Assembly (NCBI GenBank): GCA_022825885.1
Contig: JAJDVY010000048.1
Span: forward strand, 28,453 to 92,452
Source: Nitrospirales bacterium
Lineage (GTDB): Bacteria > Nitrospirota > Nitrospiria > Nitrospirales > UBA8639
Direction of reading: 5' to 3'
DNA length: 64,000 nt
The position numbers were made by a program, and so were the translations under genes. Below, piece after piece: positions 35,094-44,178 of this stretch. Numbering within the stretch: position 1 is the stretch's first letter; each line of letters opens with the position of its first letter. The notes under the pieces are model-generated. The model searched no databases, was not told the origin of the DNA, and worked only from the letters and a program-made list of their open reading frames with translations.

Positions 35094-37343
35094 ATGTCGA
35101 TAGAGCTTGTCAAAACGTTGTATGCCAAAATGCCCGGGGCCGTGGATGCGGCGAGAAAGCAGTTCGGTCGCGGGTTGACCCTTGCCGAAAAAATTCTGGT
35201 GTCTCATGCGGATAATCTCGAGACCCAGGCCTGGGACCGGGGGAAAGCCATGTTGGCGCTTCGTCCCGACCGCGTGGCCATGCAGGATGCCACGGCCCAA
35301 ATGGCCATGTTGCAGTTTATCCAGGCTGGCAAGAAAAAAGCCGCGGTGCCCAGCACCATTCATTGCGACCATTTGATTCGCGCGGAAATGGGGTCGTCCA
35401 AGGATTTACTGCGCGCCTGCGATGAAAATCGTGAGGTGTACAATTTCCTGGAATCGGCCGCCAAGAAATACGGCATCGGGTTCTGGAAACCGGGCGCGGG
35501 GATTATTCACCAGGTGGTGTTGGAGAATTACGCCTTCCCGGGCGGGTTGATCATCGGGACCGATTCCCATACGCCGAACGGCGGCGGGCTGGGCATGTTG
35601 GCGATCGGCGTCGGCGGCGCCGACGCGGGAGAAGTCATGGCCGGGTTGCCGTGGGAAGTGCTGCACCCCAAATTGATCGGGGTCAAGCTCACCGGCAAAT
35701 TGAACGGCTGGACTTCGCCCAAGGACGTGATCCTGTATATTTGCGGCAAGCTGACGGTCAAAGGCGGCACGAACAAGATCGTCGAATACTTCGGTCCCGG
35801 CGCGGAAACGATCAGCGCCACGGGTAAGGGCACGATCACCAACATGGGCGCGGAACTCGGGGCGACCACGTCGATCTTTCCCTTTGACCGGAAAATGGTG
35901 GACTATCTCAACATCACGGAGCGCAAGGAGATCGCCGACTTGGCGGAAGCGAACCAATCGATGTTGGTGGCTGACCCGGAAGTCTATGAGGCGCCGGAGA
36001 AGTATTTTGACGAGATCCTGGAAATCGATCTCTCGACCCTGGAACCGCACGTCGTGGGACCGCATTCCCCGGACCTGGCCCGCCCCATCTCCGCATTGGA
36101 GGCCGAGGCCAAGGAGAAGGGGTATCCCGTGGAGTTGAAAGCGACCTTGCTGGGCAGTTGCACGAACTCCTCGTATGAGGATATCAGCCGGGCCGCCCAT
36201 ATTGCCCAACAAGGGTTGAAAGCCGGATTGAAAGCCAAGACTGCGTTCTTGGTGTCGCCGGGCTCGGAACGGATCTTTCATACCATGAAACGGGACGGCT
36301 TTTTGGAGACGTTCGAGGAACTGGGCGCGACCGTGTTGGCGAACGCCTGCGGCCCGTGTATCGGGCAGTGGAAACGGGCCGACGGCGTCAAGGGCAAATC
36401 CGATTCGATCGTGAGTACCTTTAACCGGAACTTCCCCGGTCGCAACGACGGGATTCCCGACACGTTGTCCTTTCTGGCCAGTCCGGAATTGGTGGCTGCC
36501 TATGCCCTGACGGGCGACTTGGGATTCAATCCCATACAGGACACCATTTCCACTCCGGACGGCCAACAAATCAAACTCGATCCGCCGCAAGGGGATGAGT
36601 TGCCGTCCCAGGGGTTTGCCAAGGGTGAAGAAGGATTCATTCCCCCTGCTGGGAACGGCGACGGGTTGGCCGTGGACCTGCCTCCGAACAGCGAGCGGCT
36701 GCAACTGTTGCAGCCTTTCCCCAAGTGGGACGGCAAGGATTTTGACAAGTTGCCGTTGCTGATCAAGACCAAGGGAAAAACCACGACGGATCACATTTCA
36801 CCAGCCGGTCCCTGGCTCAAGTTTCGTGGACATTTGGACAAGATCAGTGACAATATGTTCTTGGGTGCAAACAACGCGTTTTCGAGTGAAGCGGGAAAAG
36901 GCAACAACGTATTGACCGGCGAATCCGGTCTCACCCTGGCGCAGGTCGCCCGCGACTATAAAGGCAAGGGCGTCGGGTCGTTCGTGGTCGGGGACGAGAA
37001 TTACGGCGAAGGGAGCAGCCGGGAACACGCGGCCATGTCTCCGCGTTTCCTGGGCGTGAAAGCCGTGCTCACCAAGAGTTTTGCCCGCATCCATGAAACG
37101 AATTTGAAGAAGCAGGGCATCCTGCCCATGACGTTTGCAGACCCCGCGAATTATGAGCAGATCGACCAGGAGGACCGCGTCAGTGTCACGGGCCTCGACG
37201 GGTTGGCGCCGGGCAAGCCGGTGTCCGTGGTCATTCACAAGAAGGATGGCAAAGAGGTCAGGATTCAAGCCAAGCACAGCATGACCGAACAGCAGATCAA
37301 GTGGTTCCGGGCGGGTTCGGCGCTGAATGCGTTGAATGAATAG
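35094..37343 (+). CDS. acn: Aconitate hydratase
   Basis: A 749-residue [4Fe-4S] enzyme interconverting citrate and isocitrate. Cluster ligands are in LGSCTNSS and in NACGPCIGQW. Other conserved blocks are GTDSHTPNGGGLGM, TTTDHISPAGPWL and GDENYGEGSSREHAA with the catalytic Ser. Size and motif style fit the mitochondrial-like aconitase group. ATG 35094 has GGAG upstream; the open frame to 35040 adds 18 residues that do not fit the family. It follows aclA after 72 nt and is probably cotranscribed. Confidence 0.95.
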   Translation: MSIELVKTLYAKMPGAVDAARKQFGRGLTLAEKILVSHADNLETQAWDRGKAMLALRPDRVAMQDATAQMAMLQFIQAGKKKAAVPSTIHCDHLIRAEMGSSKDLLRACDENREVYNFLESAAKKYGIGFWKPGAGIIHQVVLENYAFPGGLIIGTDSHTPNGGGLGMLAIGVGGADAGEVMAGLPWEVLHPKLIGVKLTGKLNGWTSPKDVILYICGKLTVKGGTNKIVEYFGPGAETISATGKGTITNMGAELGATTSIFPFDRKMVDYLNITERKEIADLAEANQSMLVADPEVYEAPEKYFDEILEIDLSTLEPHVVGPHSPDLARPISALEAEAKEKGYPVELKATLLGSCTNSSYEDISRAAHIAQQGLKAGLKAKTAFLVSPGSERIFHTMKRDGFLETFEELGATVLANACGPCIGQWKRADGVKGKSDSIVSTFNRNFPGRNDGIPDTLSFLASPELVAAYALTGDLGFNPIQDTISTPDGQQIKLDPPQGDELPSQGFAKGEEGFIPPAGNGDGLAVDLPPNSERLQLLQPFPKWDGKDFDKLPLLIKTKGKTTTDHISPAGPWLKFRGHLDKISDNMFLGANNAFSSEAGKGNNVLTGESGLTLAQVARDYKGKGVGSFVVGDENYGEGSSREHAAMSPRFLGVKAVLTKSFARIHETNLKKQGILPMTFADPANYEQIDQEDRVSVTGLDGLAPGKPVSVVIHKKDGKEVRIQAKHSMTEQQIKWFRAGSALNALNE

Positions 37344-37349
37344 TTTTTC

Positions 37350-37515
37350 GCCCTCACCCCAACCCTCTCCCGTCCAGGGAGAGAGAGTAAGGGTGAGATG
37401 GGTCAGCGTTTTCCTCCCCTTTGTAAGGGGAGGATAGGTGGGGTAGAGCCAAGCGTTCATGGAGTAGAAGGCGAGTTTCTACCTCCCCTCGCCCCTCCTT
37501 ACAAAGGAGGGGAAT
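37350..37515. repeat. Intergenic inverted repeats before the fumarate reductase genes
   Basis: Three adjacent hairpins: CCCTCACCC..GGGTGAG near 37351-37396, CTCCCCTTTGTAAGGGGAG near 37416-37434, and CCCCTCCTTACAAAGGAGGGG near 37492-37512. The same kinds of hairpin recur near 40012-40058, 55531-55565 and 60434-60462. No gene lies here. Confidence 0.75.
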
Positions 37516-37536
37516 AGACGAGTACGGTAAGCGGAT

Positions 37537-38256
37537 ATGACGGGTTCATTCGATACGGAAAAAGCCGTAAGCCGGGAAGAGGCACTCCAGCCTCAGATGG
37601 TCACGGTGGAGATCGCGGGGAAGTCCTTCCGGGTTCCGGCGGGGATTACCCTGATGAAGGCCCTTTGGTATACCGGCCATGAAGTCACGCGGGGGGCGGG
37701 GTGCCTGGGCGGGTTCTGCGGAGCCTGCGCAACCTATTATCGCACCAGGGACGATCCGAAAGTGAAAACCTGCCTGGGATGTTCGCACGCGGTGGAAGAC
37801 GGCATGTCGTTTTCGTTTGCCCCGGCGTTCCCCGCGCGCAAGGCCACGTACGATCTGAATGAACTCGAAAATCCCAAACAGGACCTGTTCACGTTGTATC
37901 CCGAAGCGCCCTTGTGCAGGAACTGTAACGCGTGTACCGAAGCCTGTCCCCAACAAATTGACGTGCGGGAAGGCGTGTGGAAAGCCGTGTTCGGGGACTT
38001 CAAGGCGGTGTCGGAGACGTTCATGGACTGTGTGATGTGTGGCATGTGCGTCCCCGTGTGCATTGCCGATATTGCGCCGAACCTGGTGGGGGTCTATGCC
38101 AGTCGAGCTTACGGCGTGCGGGAAATGGAAAAGCCTCCCGGCCTCTTCGATCGAATCCAAGCCATTGCCGATGGGCGGTACAACGACGACTGGGAACGAA
38201 TCCTGAAGATGAGCGATGACGAATTACAGCAAACCTCGGCCACGATCACGTCGTAG
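37537..38256 (+). CDS. frdB: Succinate dehydrogenase/fumarate reductase iron-sulfur subunit
   Basis: A 239-residue protein. The N-terminal [2Fe-2S] ferredoxin domain has CLGGFCGAC and a fourth Cys in CLGC; the C-terminal half carries the cluster motifs CRNCNACTEACP and CVMCGMCVPVC. It would pass electrons to the flavoprotein encoded 17 nt downstream, reducing fumarate to succinate in the reductive TCA cycle. No membrane anchor gene is next to the pair, so the complex may be soluble or use an anchor encoded elsewhere. Confidence 0.87.
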   Translation: MTGSFDTEKAVSREEALQPQMVTVEIAGKSFRVPAGITLMKALWYTGHEVTRGAGCLGGFCGACATYYRTRDDPKVKTCLGCSHAVEDGMSFSFAPAFPARKATYDLNELENPKQDLFTLYPEAPLCRNCNACTEACPQQIDVREGVWKAVFGDFKAVSETFMDCVMCGMCVPVCIADIAPNLVGVYASRAYGVREMEKPPGLFDRIQAIADGRYNDDWERILKMSDDELQQTSATITS

Positions 38257-38273
38257 GGGAGTGCGGCTGACAC

Positions 38274-39854
38274 GTGGATATTCAAGCCCTGCACGACGTC
38301 GTTCATCGCTCTCGTGACGCCCGCCGGCAACAGACCCTTCCCAAACTCTCTCCGGCCGAACGCGACACCCTGATCAAAAAATTTCATCCCGATCATCGGG
38401 AAGCCGCCTACCGTCCCGTGTCCTTCGGCCCTAATGAAGGCGACTTGACGGTACGGGAACTCGCCTCCGTCCTGGAAGGCGATAGCGTGGTTCCGGATGA
38501 TCTCTCCCTGACGCCTCATTACGAGGCCGATGTCCTCGTCGTGGGGGGCGGCGGCGCGGGCTGTGCCGCGGCGCTTCATGCGCATGGTCAGGGCGCGAAG
38601 GTGTTGCTGGCGACGAAGTTGCGCTTGGGGGATTCCAATTCGGTGATGGCGCAGGGGGGCATGCAGATTGCCGTGGCGCCCAATGATTCCCCGGTCCAGC
38701 ATTTCCTGGATACGCTCAAGGGCGGTCACATGAAGAACGACCATGAATTGCTCAAAACGATGGTCGAGGAAGGGCCGTCCATTGCAAAGTGGTTGTTGGA
38801 ACTGGGAGTGCTCTTCGACCGGGACGACGACGGCAACCTCCACGTAAAAAAGGGCGGCGGCAGCACCAAGGCGCGGCTGCTCACCTGCTCGGACTACACC
38901 GGTCTCGAAATCATGCGGGTACTCAAGGACGAGGTCCTCAACCAGAAGATCCAACTCCTGGAATTCGCCGCGGCCGTGGAACTGTTGAGTGACGAGCACG
39001 GCGCGTGCACCGGAGCCGTGTTCCAGGACTTGGATAACAAACGGTTTCTGGTGGCGGCTGCCAAGACCGTGATCCTGGCAACCGGCGGGATCGGACGGTT
39101 GCATATCCAGGGGTTTCCCACGAGCAATCATTACGGCGCCACGGGCGACGGGCTCGCCTTGGCCTATCGCATCGGGGCCCCGCTCGTCCAGATCGATACG
39201 TTTCAATATCATCCGTCGGGCGGTGTCTACCCGGAACAACTCGTCGGCCAGTTGGTCACCGAAGGCATACGGTCCGAAGGCGGGCACCTGGTCAACGGGA
39301 GAGGCGAACGGTTCGTGAACGAATTGGATACCCGGGACGTGGTTTCATCTTCCATCATTCGTGAATGTGAGGAAGGCCGAGGCGTCCGTATGCCGACCGG
39401 TCGCGTGGGTGTGTGGTTGGATACCCCGTTGCTCGAGGCGGAGCACGGTGAAGGGACGCTGGACAAGCATTTCCCCGCCATGGTTCGCCAATATGCCCGG
39501 TACGGAGTCGATATCCGCAAAGACCCGGTCTTGATTTATCCGACGCTGCATTACCAGAACGGGGGCGTGAAGATCGACGTCAACGGTGAAACGTCCGTGA
39601 AGAACCTCTTTGTGGCCGGAGAAACCTCCGGGGGGTTGCACGGACGCAATCGTTTAATGGGCAATTCGTTGTTGGACCTGATGGTCTTCGGCAAACGATC
39701 GGGGCTGACGGTGGCCGGGCGCGTGGGAACCATGTCTCACGGCCGGTTGACGTTGAACCACCTGCAGCGCTTCCGGATCGAAGCCAAAAAGCGCCGGGTC
39801 ACGAACCAGGTCACGTCGCCGGTGGTGCTGCCCGCCTACACCGAACAACCGTAG
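38274..39854 (+). CDS. frdA: Fumarate reductase/succinate dehydrogenase-type flavoprotein
   Basis: A 526-residue FAD protein: VLVVGGGGAGCAAALHA at about 88-104, the dicarboxylate-site region (FQYHPSGGVYP) and the C-terminal GRNRLMGNSLLD. The segment that carries the covalent-flavin His in classic SdhA/FrdA (SHTxxAQGG) reads SNSVMAQGG, with Asn instead of His, so FAD is probably non-covalent, as in soluble fumarate reductases. An N-terminal extension of about 80 residues precedes the FAD domain. The start is a GTG. Pairing with the Fe-S subunit and the rTCA setting argue against L-aspartate oxidase. Confidence 0.85.
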   Translation: MDIQALHDVVHRSRDARRQQTLPKLSPAERDTLIKKFHPDHREAAYRPVSFGPNEGDLTVRELASVLEGDSVVPDDLSLTPHYEADVLVVGGGGAGCAAALHAHGQGAKVLLATKLRLGDSNSVMAQGGMQIAVAPNDSPVQHFLDTLKGGHMKNDHELLKTMVEEGPSIAKWLLELGVLFDRDDDGNLHVKKGGGSTKARLLTCSDYTGLEIMRVLKDEVLNQKIQLLEFAAAVELLSDEHGACTGAVFQDLDNKRFLVAAAKTVILATGGIGRLHIQGFPTSNHYGATGDGLALAYRIGAPLVQIDTFQYHPSGGVYPEQLVGQLVTEGIRSEGGHLVNGRGERFVNELDTRDVVSSSIIRECEEGRGVRMPTGRVGVWLDTPLLEAEHGEGTLDKHFPAMVRQYARYGVDIRKDPVLIYPTLHYQNGGVKIDVNGETSVKNLFVAGETSGGLHGRNRLMGNSLLDLMVFGKRSGLTVAGRVGTMSHGRLTLNHLQRFRIEAKKRRVTNQVTSPVVLPAYTEQP

Positions 39855-39977
39855 CAGGATGTTGAAAAAACTCACCAGCTTTGTTCTCGCGGCGCTCGAA
39901 GGCTCAACGTACTCGCAACGTACGCCTTGCCTCCTCGCTTGCTGCGGCCGCGCCGGACGGCTTTTTTCAACATCCTG
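39855..39977. mobile_element. 123-bp palindromic repeat element after frdA
   Basis: Perfect 16-bp terminal inverted repeats, CAGGATGTTGAAAAAA and TTTTTTCAACATCCTG, enclose a GC-rich core with smaller internal symmetries (AACGTAC twice). It starts immediately after the frdA stop codon and could act as its terminator. The structure is that of a REP/MITE-type dispersed element; I believe very similar elements occur in Nitrospira genomes, from memory only. Confidence 0.75.
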
Positions 39978-40081
39978 CCCTGAACTGGGTTTTTGAGAGC
40001 TTGGCGTGTCCCATAACTCCCTCTCCTTGACGAGGGAGAGGTCTGGGGTGAGGGGGGAGTTTTTTCTTAAAGAGGAGAATC

Positions 40082-41269
40082 ATGAATATCCATGAATTTC
40101 AAGCGAAACACTTGTTTGCTCAATTCGGAGTGCCGGTGCCTCGCGGTAAAGAAATCAAGACGCCGAGGGCCGCTGAAAAGTGGGCTGCGGCCCTGGCCGC
40201 GCCGGTCTACGTGGTCAAGGCGCAAATTCACGCCGGAGGACGGGGCAAAGCCGGTGGCGTGAAAATCACGAAACAGCGCGAGGAAGTTCCGGGCCTGACG
40301 CGGGAACTCATCGGGAAAACCCTGGTGACGCATCAAACCGGACCCAAGGGTAGAAAAGTCCGACGCTTGTTGATTGAGGAAGGGGCGGGAATCGACAAGG
40401 AATTGTACCTGAGCCTGTTGGTGGACCGGGACAGCGGGTGTCCCACGTTCCTTGCGAGTACCGAAGGGGGCATGGAAATCGAAGAGGTAGCAGAGAAGAC
40501 CCCGGAAAAACTGTTCAGGGAAACGATCGATCCGGCCGTCGGATTTCATCCCTACAATGGCCGGAACCTGGCCTTTGCCCTGGGCTTGCCCTCCCTGGAA
40601 AAAGCCGTGGTGTCGCCCTTCATCAAAATGCTCGGGAACCTGTATCGCCTGTTCATGGAAAAAAATGCGTCATTGGTCGAAATCAACCCGCTGGTGATCA
40701 CCACGGACAAGCAACTCATCGCGCTCGACGGAAAGGTCACTTTTGATGACAACGCGCTGTTCAAGCATCAGGACGTACAGGCGTTTCGTGACCTGCACGA
40801 GGAAGAACCGCTGGAAATCGAAGCGGGCGCCAATAACCTCAATTACGTGAAGCTGGACGGGGACATCGGGTGCATGGTGAACGGGGCCGGGTTGGCCATG
40901 GCCACGATGGACGTGATCAAGTTGGCCGGCGCCGAACCCGCCAACTTCCTGGACGTTGGCGGGGGTGCCACCAAGGAAACCGTCGCGGCCGGGTTCCGGA
41001 TTCTCCTCAAAGACAGGAAAGTCAAAGGCATTTTCATCAATATTTTCGGCGGCATCGTCCGGTGTGAACGGATTGCCAATGGCGTGATCGAGGCTTCGAA
41101 AGAGGTCGGCATCACGTTGCCCGTGGTGGTTCGTCTCCAGGGAACCAACGCGGAAGAAGGACGAAAAATTCTCCTGGAATCGGGATTGAAAGTGGACGTG
41201 GCAACGGATCTTTGGGAAGCCGCGCAAAAAATCGTGGCCATGAAACGCAAAAAGAGGAAGAAGGGCTGA
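40082..41269 (+). CDS. sucC: Succinyl-CoA synthetase beta subunit
   Basis: A 395-residue ATP-grasp subunit starting [18 protein letters not shown], with [15 protein letters not shown] for nucleotide binding, VEINPLV metal ligands and [10 protein letters not shown] in the CoA-ligase part. It makes succinyl-CoA from succinate in the rTCA direction. AAAGAGGAG precedes the ATG. The 105 nt before it carry another scattered hairpin (CTCCCTCTCC/GAGGGAGAG). SucD follows after 69 nt. Confidence 0.95.
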   Translation: MNIHEFQAKHLFAQFGVPVPRGKEIKTPRAAEKWAAALAAPVYVVKAQIHAGGRGKAGGVKITKQREEVPGLTRELIGKTLVTHQTGPKGRKVRRLLIEEGAGIDKELYLSLLVDRDSGCPTFLASTEGGMEIEEVAEKTPEKLFRETIDPAVGFHPYNGRNLAFALGLPSLEKAVVSPFIKMLGNLYRLFMEKNASLVEINPLVITTDKQLIALDGKVTFDDNALFKHQDVQAFRDLHEEEPLEIEAGANNLNYVKLDGDIGCMVNGAGLAMATMDVIKLAGAEPANFLDVGGGATKETVAAGFRILLKDRKVKGIFINIFGGIVRCERIANGVIEASKEVGITLPVVVRLQGTNAEEGRKILLESGLKVDVATDLWEAAQKIVAMKRKKRKKG

Positions 41270-41338
41270 CCGTGCCAGAATTGTGACCTATTGTTGGGGT
41301 CTGACCACGTTGGAATGCAGTGAGGAAAGGAACGGCGC

Positions 41339-42211
41339 ATGAGTATTTTGGTGAATAAGTCAACGAAGGTGGTTGTACAGGGCATTACGGGGAAGGAAGG
41401 GTCGTTTCACGCGACCCAGTGTCAGGCATACGGCACCCAGGTCGTCGCAGGGGTCACGCCCGGTAAAGCCGGACAGGAAGTGGAAGGCATTCCGGTTTTT
41501 GACACGGTCCGCGACGCCGTGAAAGCAACCGAAGCCACGACGTCCCTGATTTTTGTGCCACCTCCGTTTGCCGCGGATGCGATTCTCGAAGCAGCCAATG
41601 CGGGGATCTGGCTGGTGGTCTGCATTACGGAAGGGATTCCCGTGAACGATATGGTCCGGGTAAAACGCGCCCTGGCCAGCACCCAGACCCGGCTCATCGG
41701 CCCCAATTGTCCGGGGATCATCACGGCGGACGAGTGCAAGATTGGCATCATGCCCGGGTTCATTCACAAGAAAGGCAGAGTCGGCGTGATTTCCCGTAGC
41801 GGGACCCTGACCTATGAGGCCGTGAACCAGTTGACGAATCTGGGGCTTGGCGAAACGACCTGCGTGGGCATCGGCGGCGACCCCATCATCGGCACCGGGT
41901 ACATCGACCTGTTGCAGATGTTCGAGCACGACGAAGAGACGGAAGCCGTGGTCATGATCGGGGAGATCGGCGGGGACGCCGAGGAAAAAGCCGCCGAGTT
42001 CATCAAACGGGAAATGACGAAGCCCGTCGTCGGTTTTATCGCCGGCATGACGGCGCCCCCCGGCCGGCGCATGGGCCACGCGGGTGCGATCATTACCGGA
42101 GGCAAAGGTACGGCGAAAGAGAAAATTGCCGCGCTCGAAGCCGCCGGCGTGCAAGTCGTTCGCAATCCCGCGGAGATCGGCGAGACGGTCCAGGCCGCGC
42201 TCGGTGGTTGA
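41339..42211 (+). CDS. sucD: Succinyl-CoA synthetase alpha subunit
   Basis: A 290-residue CoA-binding subunit. Marks are [12 protein letters not shown] near the N-terminus, [20 protein letters not shown], and the phosphohistidine loop RRMGHAGAI. It forms the enzyme with SucC, encoded just upstream. It closes the rTCA gene run; nothing gene-like lies in 42212-42324. Confidence 0.95.
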   Translation: MSILVNKSTKVVVQGITGKEGSFHATQCQAYGTQVVAGVTPGKAGQEVEGIPVFDTVRDAVKATEATTSLIFVPPPFAADAILEAANAGIWLVVCITEGIPVNDMVRVKRALASTQTRLIGPNCPGIITADECKIGIMPGFIHKKGRVGVISRSGTLTYEAVNQLTNLGLGETTCVGIGGDPIIGTGYIDLLQMFEHDEETEAVVMIGEIGGDAEEKAAEFIKREMTKPVVGFIAGMTAPPGRRMGHAGAIITGGKGTAKEKIAALEAAGVQVVRNPAEIGETVQAALGG

Positions 42212-42324
42212 CACGCCTGCCCTTCCCCATCACTCCCCCTTGATGGGAAGTCGCCGAAGCCAAGCCGTCAGTCGCCGGCTGAAGCGGTGGGGTGAAAGAG
42301 GCGGGCCGTCCCTGGGAGCGTGCC

Positions 42325-42591
42325 TTATACGGAAGCAACTTTTTCGGACAACCAAACCTTGATCAGTGACTGGTAAGGGACATCCCGCTTATTAGCTTCG
42401 GCCTTGATCCGCTCAAGCAGCGCAACCGGCAATCTCAGGGAAATCGGCTTGGTGGATGGTTTGAGATTGGGGAAACGGACACGCTGGGCCTTGCTCCAGT
42501 CCACGTGGCCACTCGAGTCGTGAGTTTCCCAAAAGACCCGTTCTTCCCCCTCACTTTCAAAAGCGGGAATCGATTTACGTTTCCTGGTCAT
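42325..42591 (-). CDS. brnA: BrnA-type antitoxin (ribbon-helix-helix)
   Basis: An 88-residue protein with a disordered basic N-terminus and a C-terminal CopG-like ribbon-helix-helix (KPISLRLPVALLERIKAEA then a second helix to KVASV). BrnA antitoxins neutralise BrnT by complex formation and repress the operon. The start overlaps the end of brnT by 17 nt, the usual toxin-first order of the brnTA type. The Trp in WSKAQRVRFPN is typical of the toxin-binding part. Confidence 0.85.
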   Translation of the reverse strand: MTRKRKSIPAFESEGEERVFWETHDSSGHVDWSKAQRVRFPNLKPSTKPISLRLPVALLERIKAEANKRDVPYQSLIKVWLSEKVASV

Positions 42592-42883
42592 AGCGGTCTC
42601 GCTCCTTCCGGCTCATGTCTCTGGCGGAAATAACGCGGATTTTGGTATTGCTTTCTCGCAACGTAAAGGTCACATGTAGTCGACGTCCGGTGTTGGTGAC
42701 GCCGAGAGCATGGAACCGCAACTCGGAACGGCTGTGGACGATATCCTCGACGATCAGAAGCGGTTCGTTCAAAAATGTTTCCTCCGTTTCTGACCGGCCG
42801 ACGCCGTGCTTCTTGACGCTTTTCCTGGCGTTACCTTCGTCCCAGTGAAAGCCGTCGATTTGATCAAGATCAACGATCTTCAT
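42575..42883 (-). CDS. brnT: BrnT-type ribonuclease toxin
   Basis: A 102-residue RelE-fold toxin of the BrnT family: the FHWDEGNARKSVKKHGV opening, ETFLNEPLLIVED, and the closing RVISARDMSRKERDRY. BrnT inhibits translation by RNA cleavage. It is the first gene of a two-gene minus-strand unit with brnA, next to an AT-rich promoter and a GC-poor NERD gene, suggesting a small transferred segment. Confidence 0.88.
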   Translation of the reverse strand: MKIVDLDQIDGFHWDEGNARKSVKKHGVGRSETEETFLNEPLLIVEDIVHSRSELRFHALGVTNTGRRLHVTFTLRESNTKIRVISARDMSRKERDRYDQET

Positions 42884-42925
42884 ATATGTTCATAATATAC
42901 ACAGTATGTCAAGGAAATCCACTGT
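42884..42925 (-). promoter_or_regulatory. Putative brnTA promoter/operator
   Basis: Read on the minus strand, a perfect -35 TTGACA lies in CCTTGACATACTGTG and is followed by an AT-rich stretch with TATATTATGAACATA immediately before the brnT ATG. The -10 is ambiguous. BrnA would be the expected autorepressor. Confidence 0.45.
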
Positions 42926-43010
42926 GATCCGCGTTTTCAACCTCATGGCTGGTTGGGCCAGAAGCAAAGACCAACGCTACACCATACAAAAGAATAGTTG
43001 AACCGCTACG

Positions 43011-44078
43011 ATGGCTACTATTTACAGGCAAATAGGTGCTCTGACTCAGTTGCTTGATGAACTCAATAGAGAGGGAATAGATGTCTTCAGAACGCTGGAT
43101 GACGTTCGGTCATTTCAGAATGATTACAATAATTCTCTTGACCGCATCAGGGCAAGATACGGAGAAATTCTGAGGCAGGAAGTTGTTGAGCTTGAGGCAA
43201 AGTGTACACGAATATCATCGGAACTGGATCGGAGAATTTCCGCAAGAGAAACTTTGCTAAGAGATGAATTGGAGGACCTTAGAGAGACTCTTGTTGCGAA
43301 TGAAAACCGCAGCATATTGCTGCGGTGGTTTTTCTTTTTTCGGAAAAGGAGATTGACGAAGAGAAAGACAACTTTGGAAAACTCTTTTGAGAACGAAGTG
43401 GAAAGACCGCTCAGGAGAGGATTTGTAAGGATTGATAGTCTGAGGGCTGAAATCGAGGATAGAAGCAATAACGCCGATAATTGGGTGGAACGCTATTCAG
43501 CCGGTGAAATAGAAGAACAGCAAAGAATCCTTTCGGTTTTAGAGAGACACAATTCCCTGTTTTATGGAGCTATAGGAGAGGAAAGAGTGGCACGGGAATT
43601 ATCAAGACTTCCTGATACGTACACCGTCATCAATGATTGCCGGTTGGAATTTTCTCCACCCATATATGATAGAAACAATAACGACAGAATATATTCAATC
43701 CAGATAGATCACGTTGTTGTCGGACCCACCGGTCTTTTTTTGGTGGAAACAAAGAATTGGAGTAGGGAGTCAGTGGAAAACACGGATTTATTTTCTCCAA
43801 TAAGGCAATTGAAAAGAAGCAATTATGCGATTTTTATGTCACTGAATCAGGCCGTCAGTGGCGAGAGTCTTGCTAATTTTTCCCACCACTGGGGAGACAG
43901 GAAAATATCGCCGAAATCAATCCTCTGCCTAATAAATCACAGGCCAAACCAGGAATTTCAATATGTGACAACGCTGTCCGAGAATCAGATCGCCAATCAC
44001 GTCATGAATCAAAGACAGACGTTCAGTCAAATAGAAGTGAATTCTCTTGTTGAGAACTTACTCTCCCGGATTGCCTGA
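43011..44078 (+). CDS. NERD-domain protein with coiled-coil N-terminus
   Basis: A 355-residue protein. Residues about 1-175 are long charged helices, probably coiled coil, with a short aromatic stretch (LLRWFFFFRKRR) that might touch the membrane. From about 185 comes a nuclease-related NERD domain: GAIGEERVARELSRL, then IDHVVVGPTGLFLVETKNW, which contains the D...ExK-type catalytic triad of restriction-like nucleases. Function is unknown; NERD proteins are often linked to DNA processing or defence. GC content is much lower than in the neighbours, and it lies beside brnTA, suggesting horizontal gain. Confidence 0.82.
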   Translation: MATIYRQIGALTQLLDELNREGIDVFRTLDDVRSFQNDYNNSLDRIRARYGEILRQEVVELEAKCTRISSELDRRISARETLLRDELEDLRETLVANENRSILLRWFFFFRKRRLTKRKTTLENSFENEVERPLRRGFVRIDSLRAEIEDRSNNADNWVERYSAGEIEEQQRILSVLERHNSLFYGAIGEERVARELSRLPDTYTVINDCRLEFSPPIYDRNNNDRIYSIQIDHVVVGPTGLFLVETKNWSRESVENTDLFSPIRQLKRSNYAIFMSLNQAVSGESLANFSHHWGDRKISPKSILCLINHRPNQEFQYVTTLSENQIANHVMNQRQTFSQIEVNSLVENLLSRIA

Positions 44079-44178
44079 ATTCGCATTCGCGTTCTTTGCC
44101 GGAGCCCTCCCTTTTTTGCCAGAAACATGCCGACGTGATATTTTGAGAAATCGATCGATCTGAAGAAAGGTTGCTCCA

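Noticed and set aside
38274..39854. L-aspartate oxidase (NadB)
   Set aside because: Despite the missing covalent-FAD His, the gene pairs with a fumarate reductase-type Fe-S subunit 17 nt upstream and lies within the rTCA cluster.
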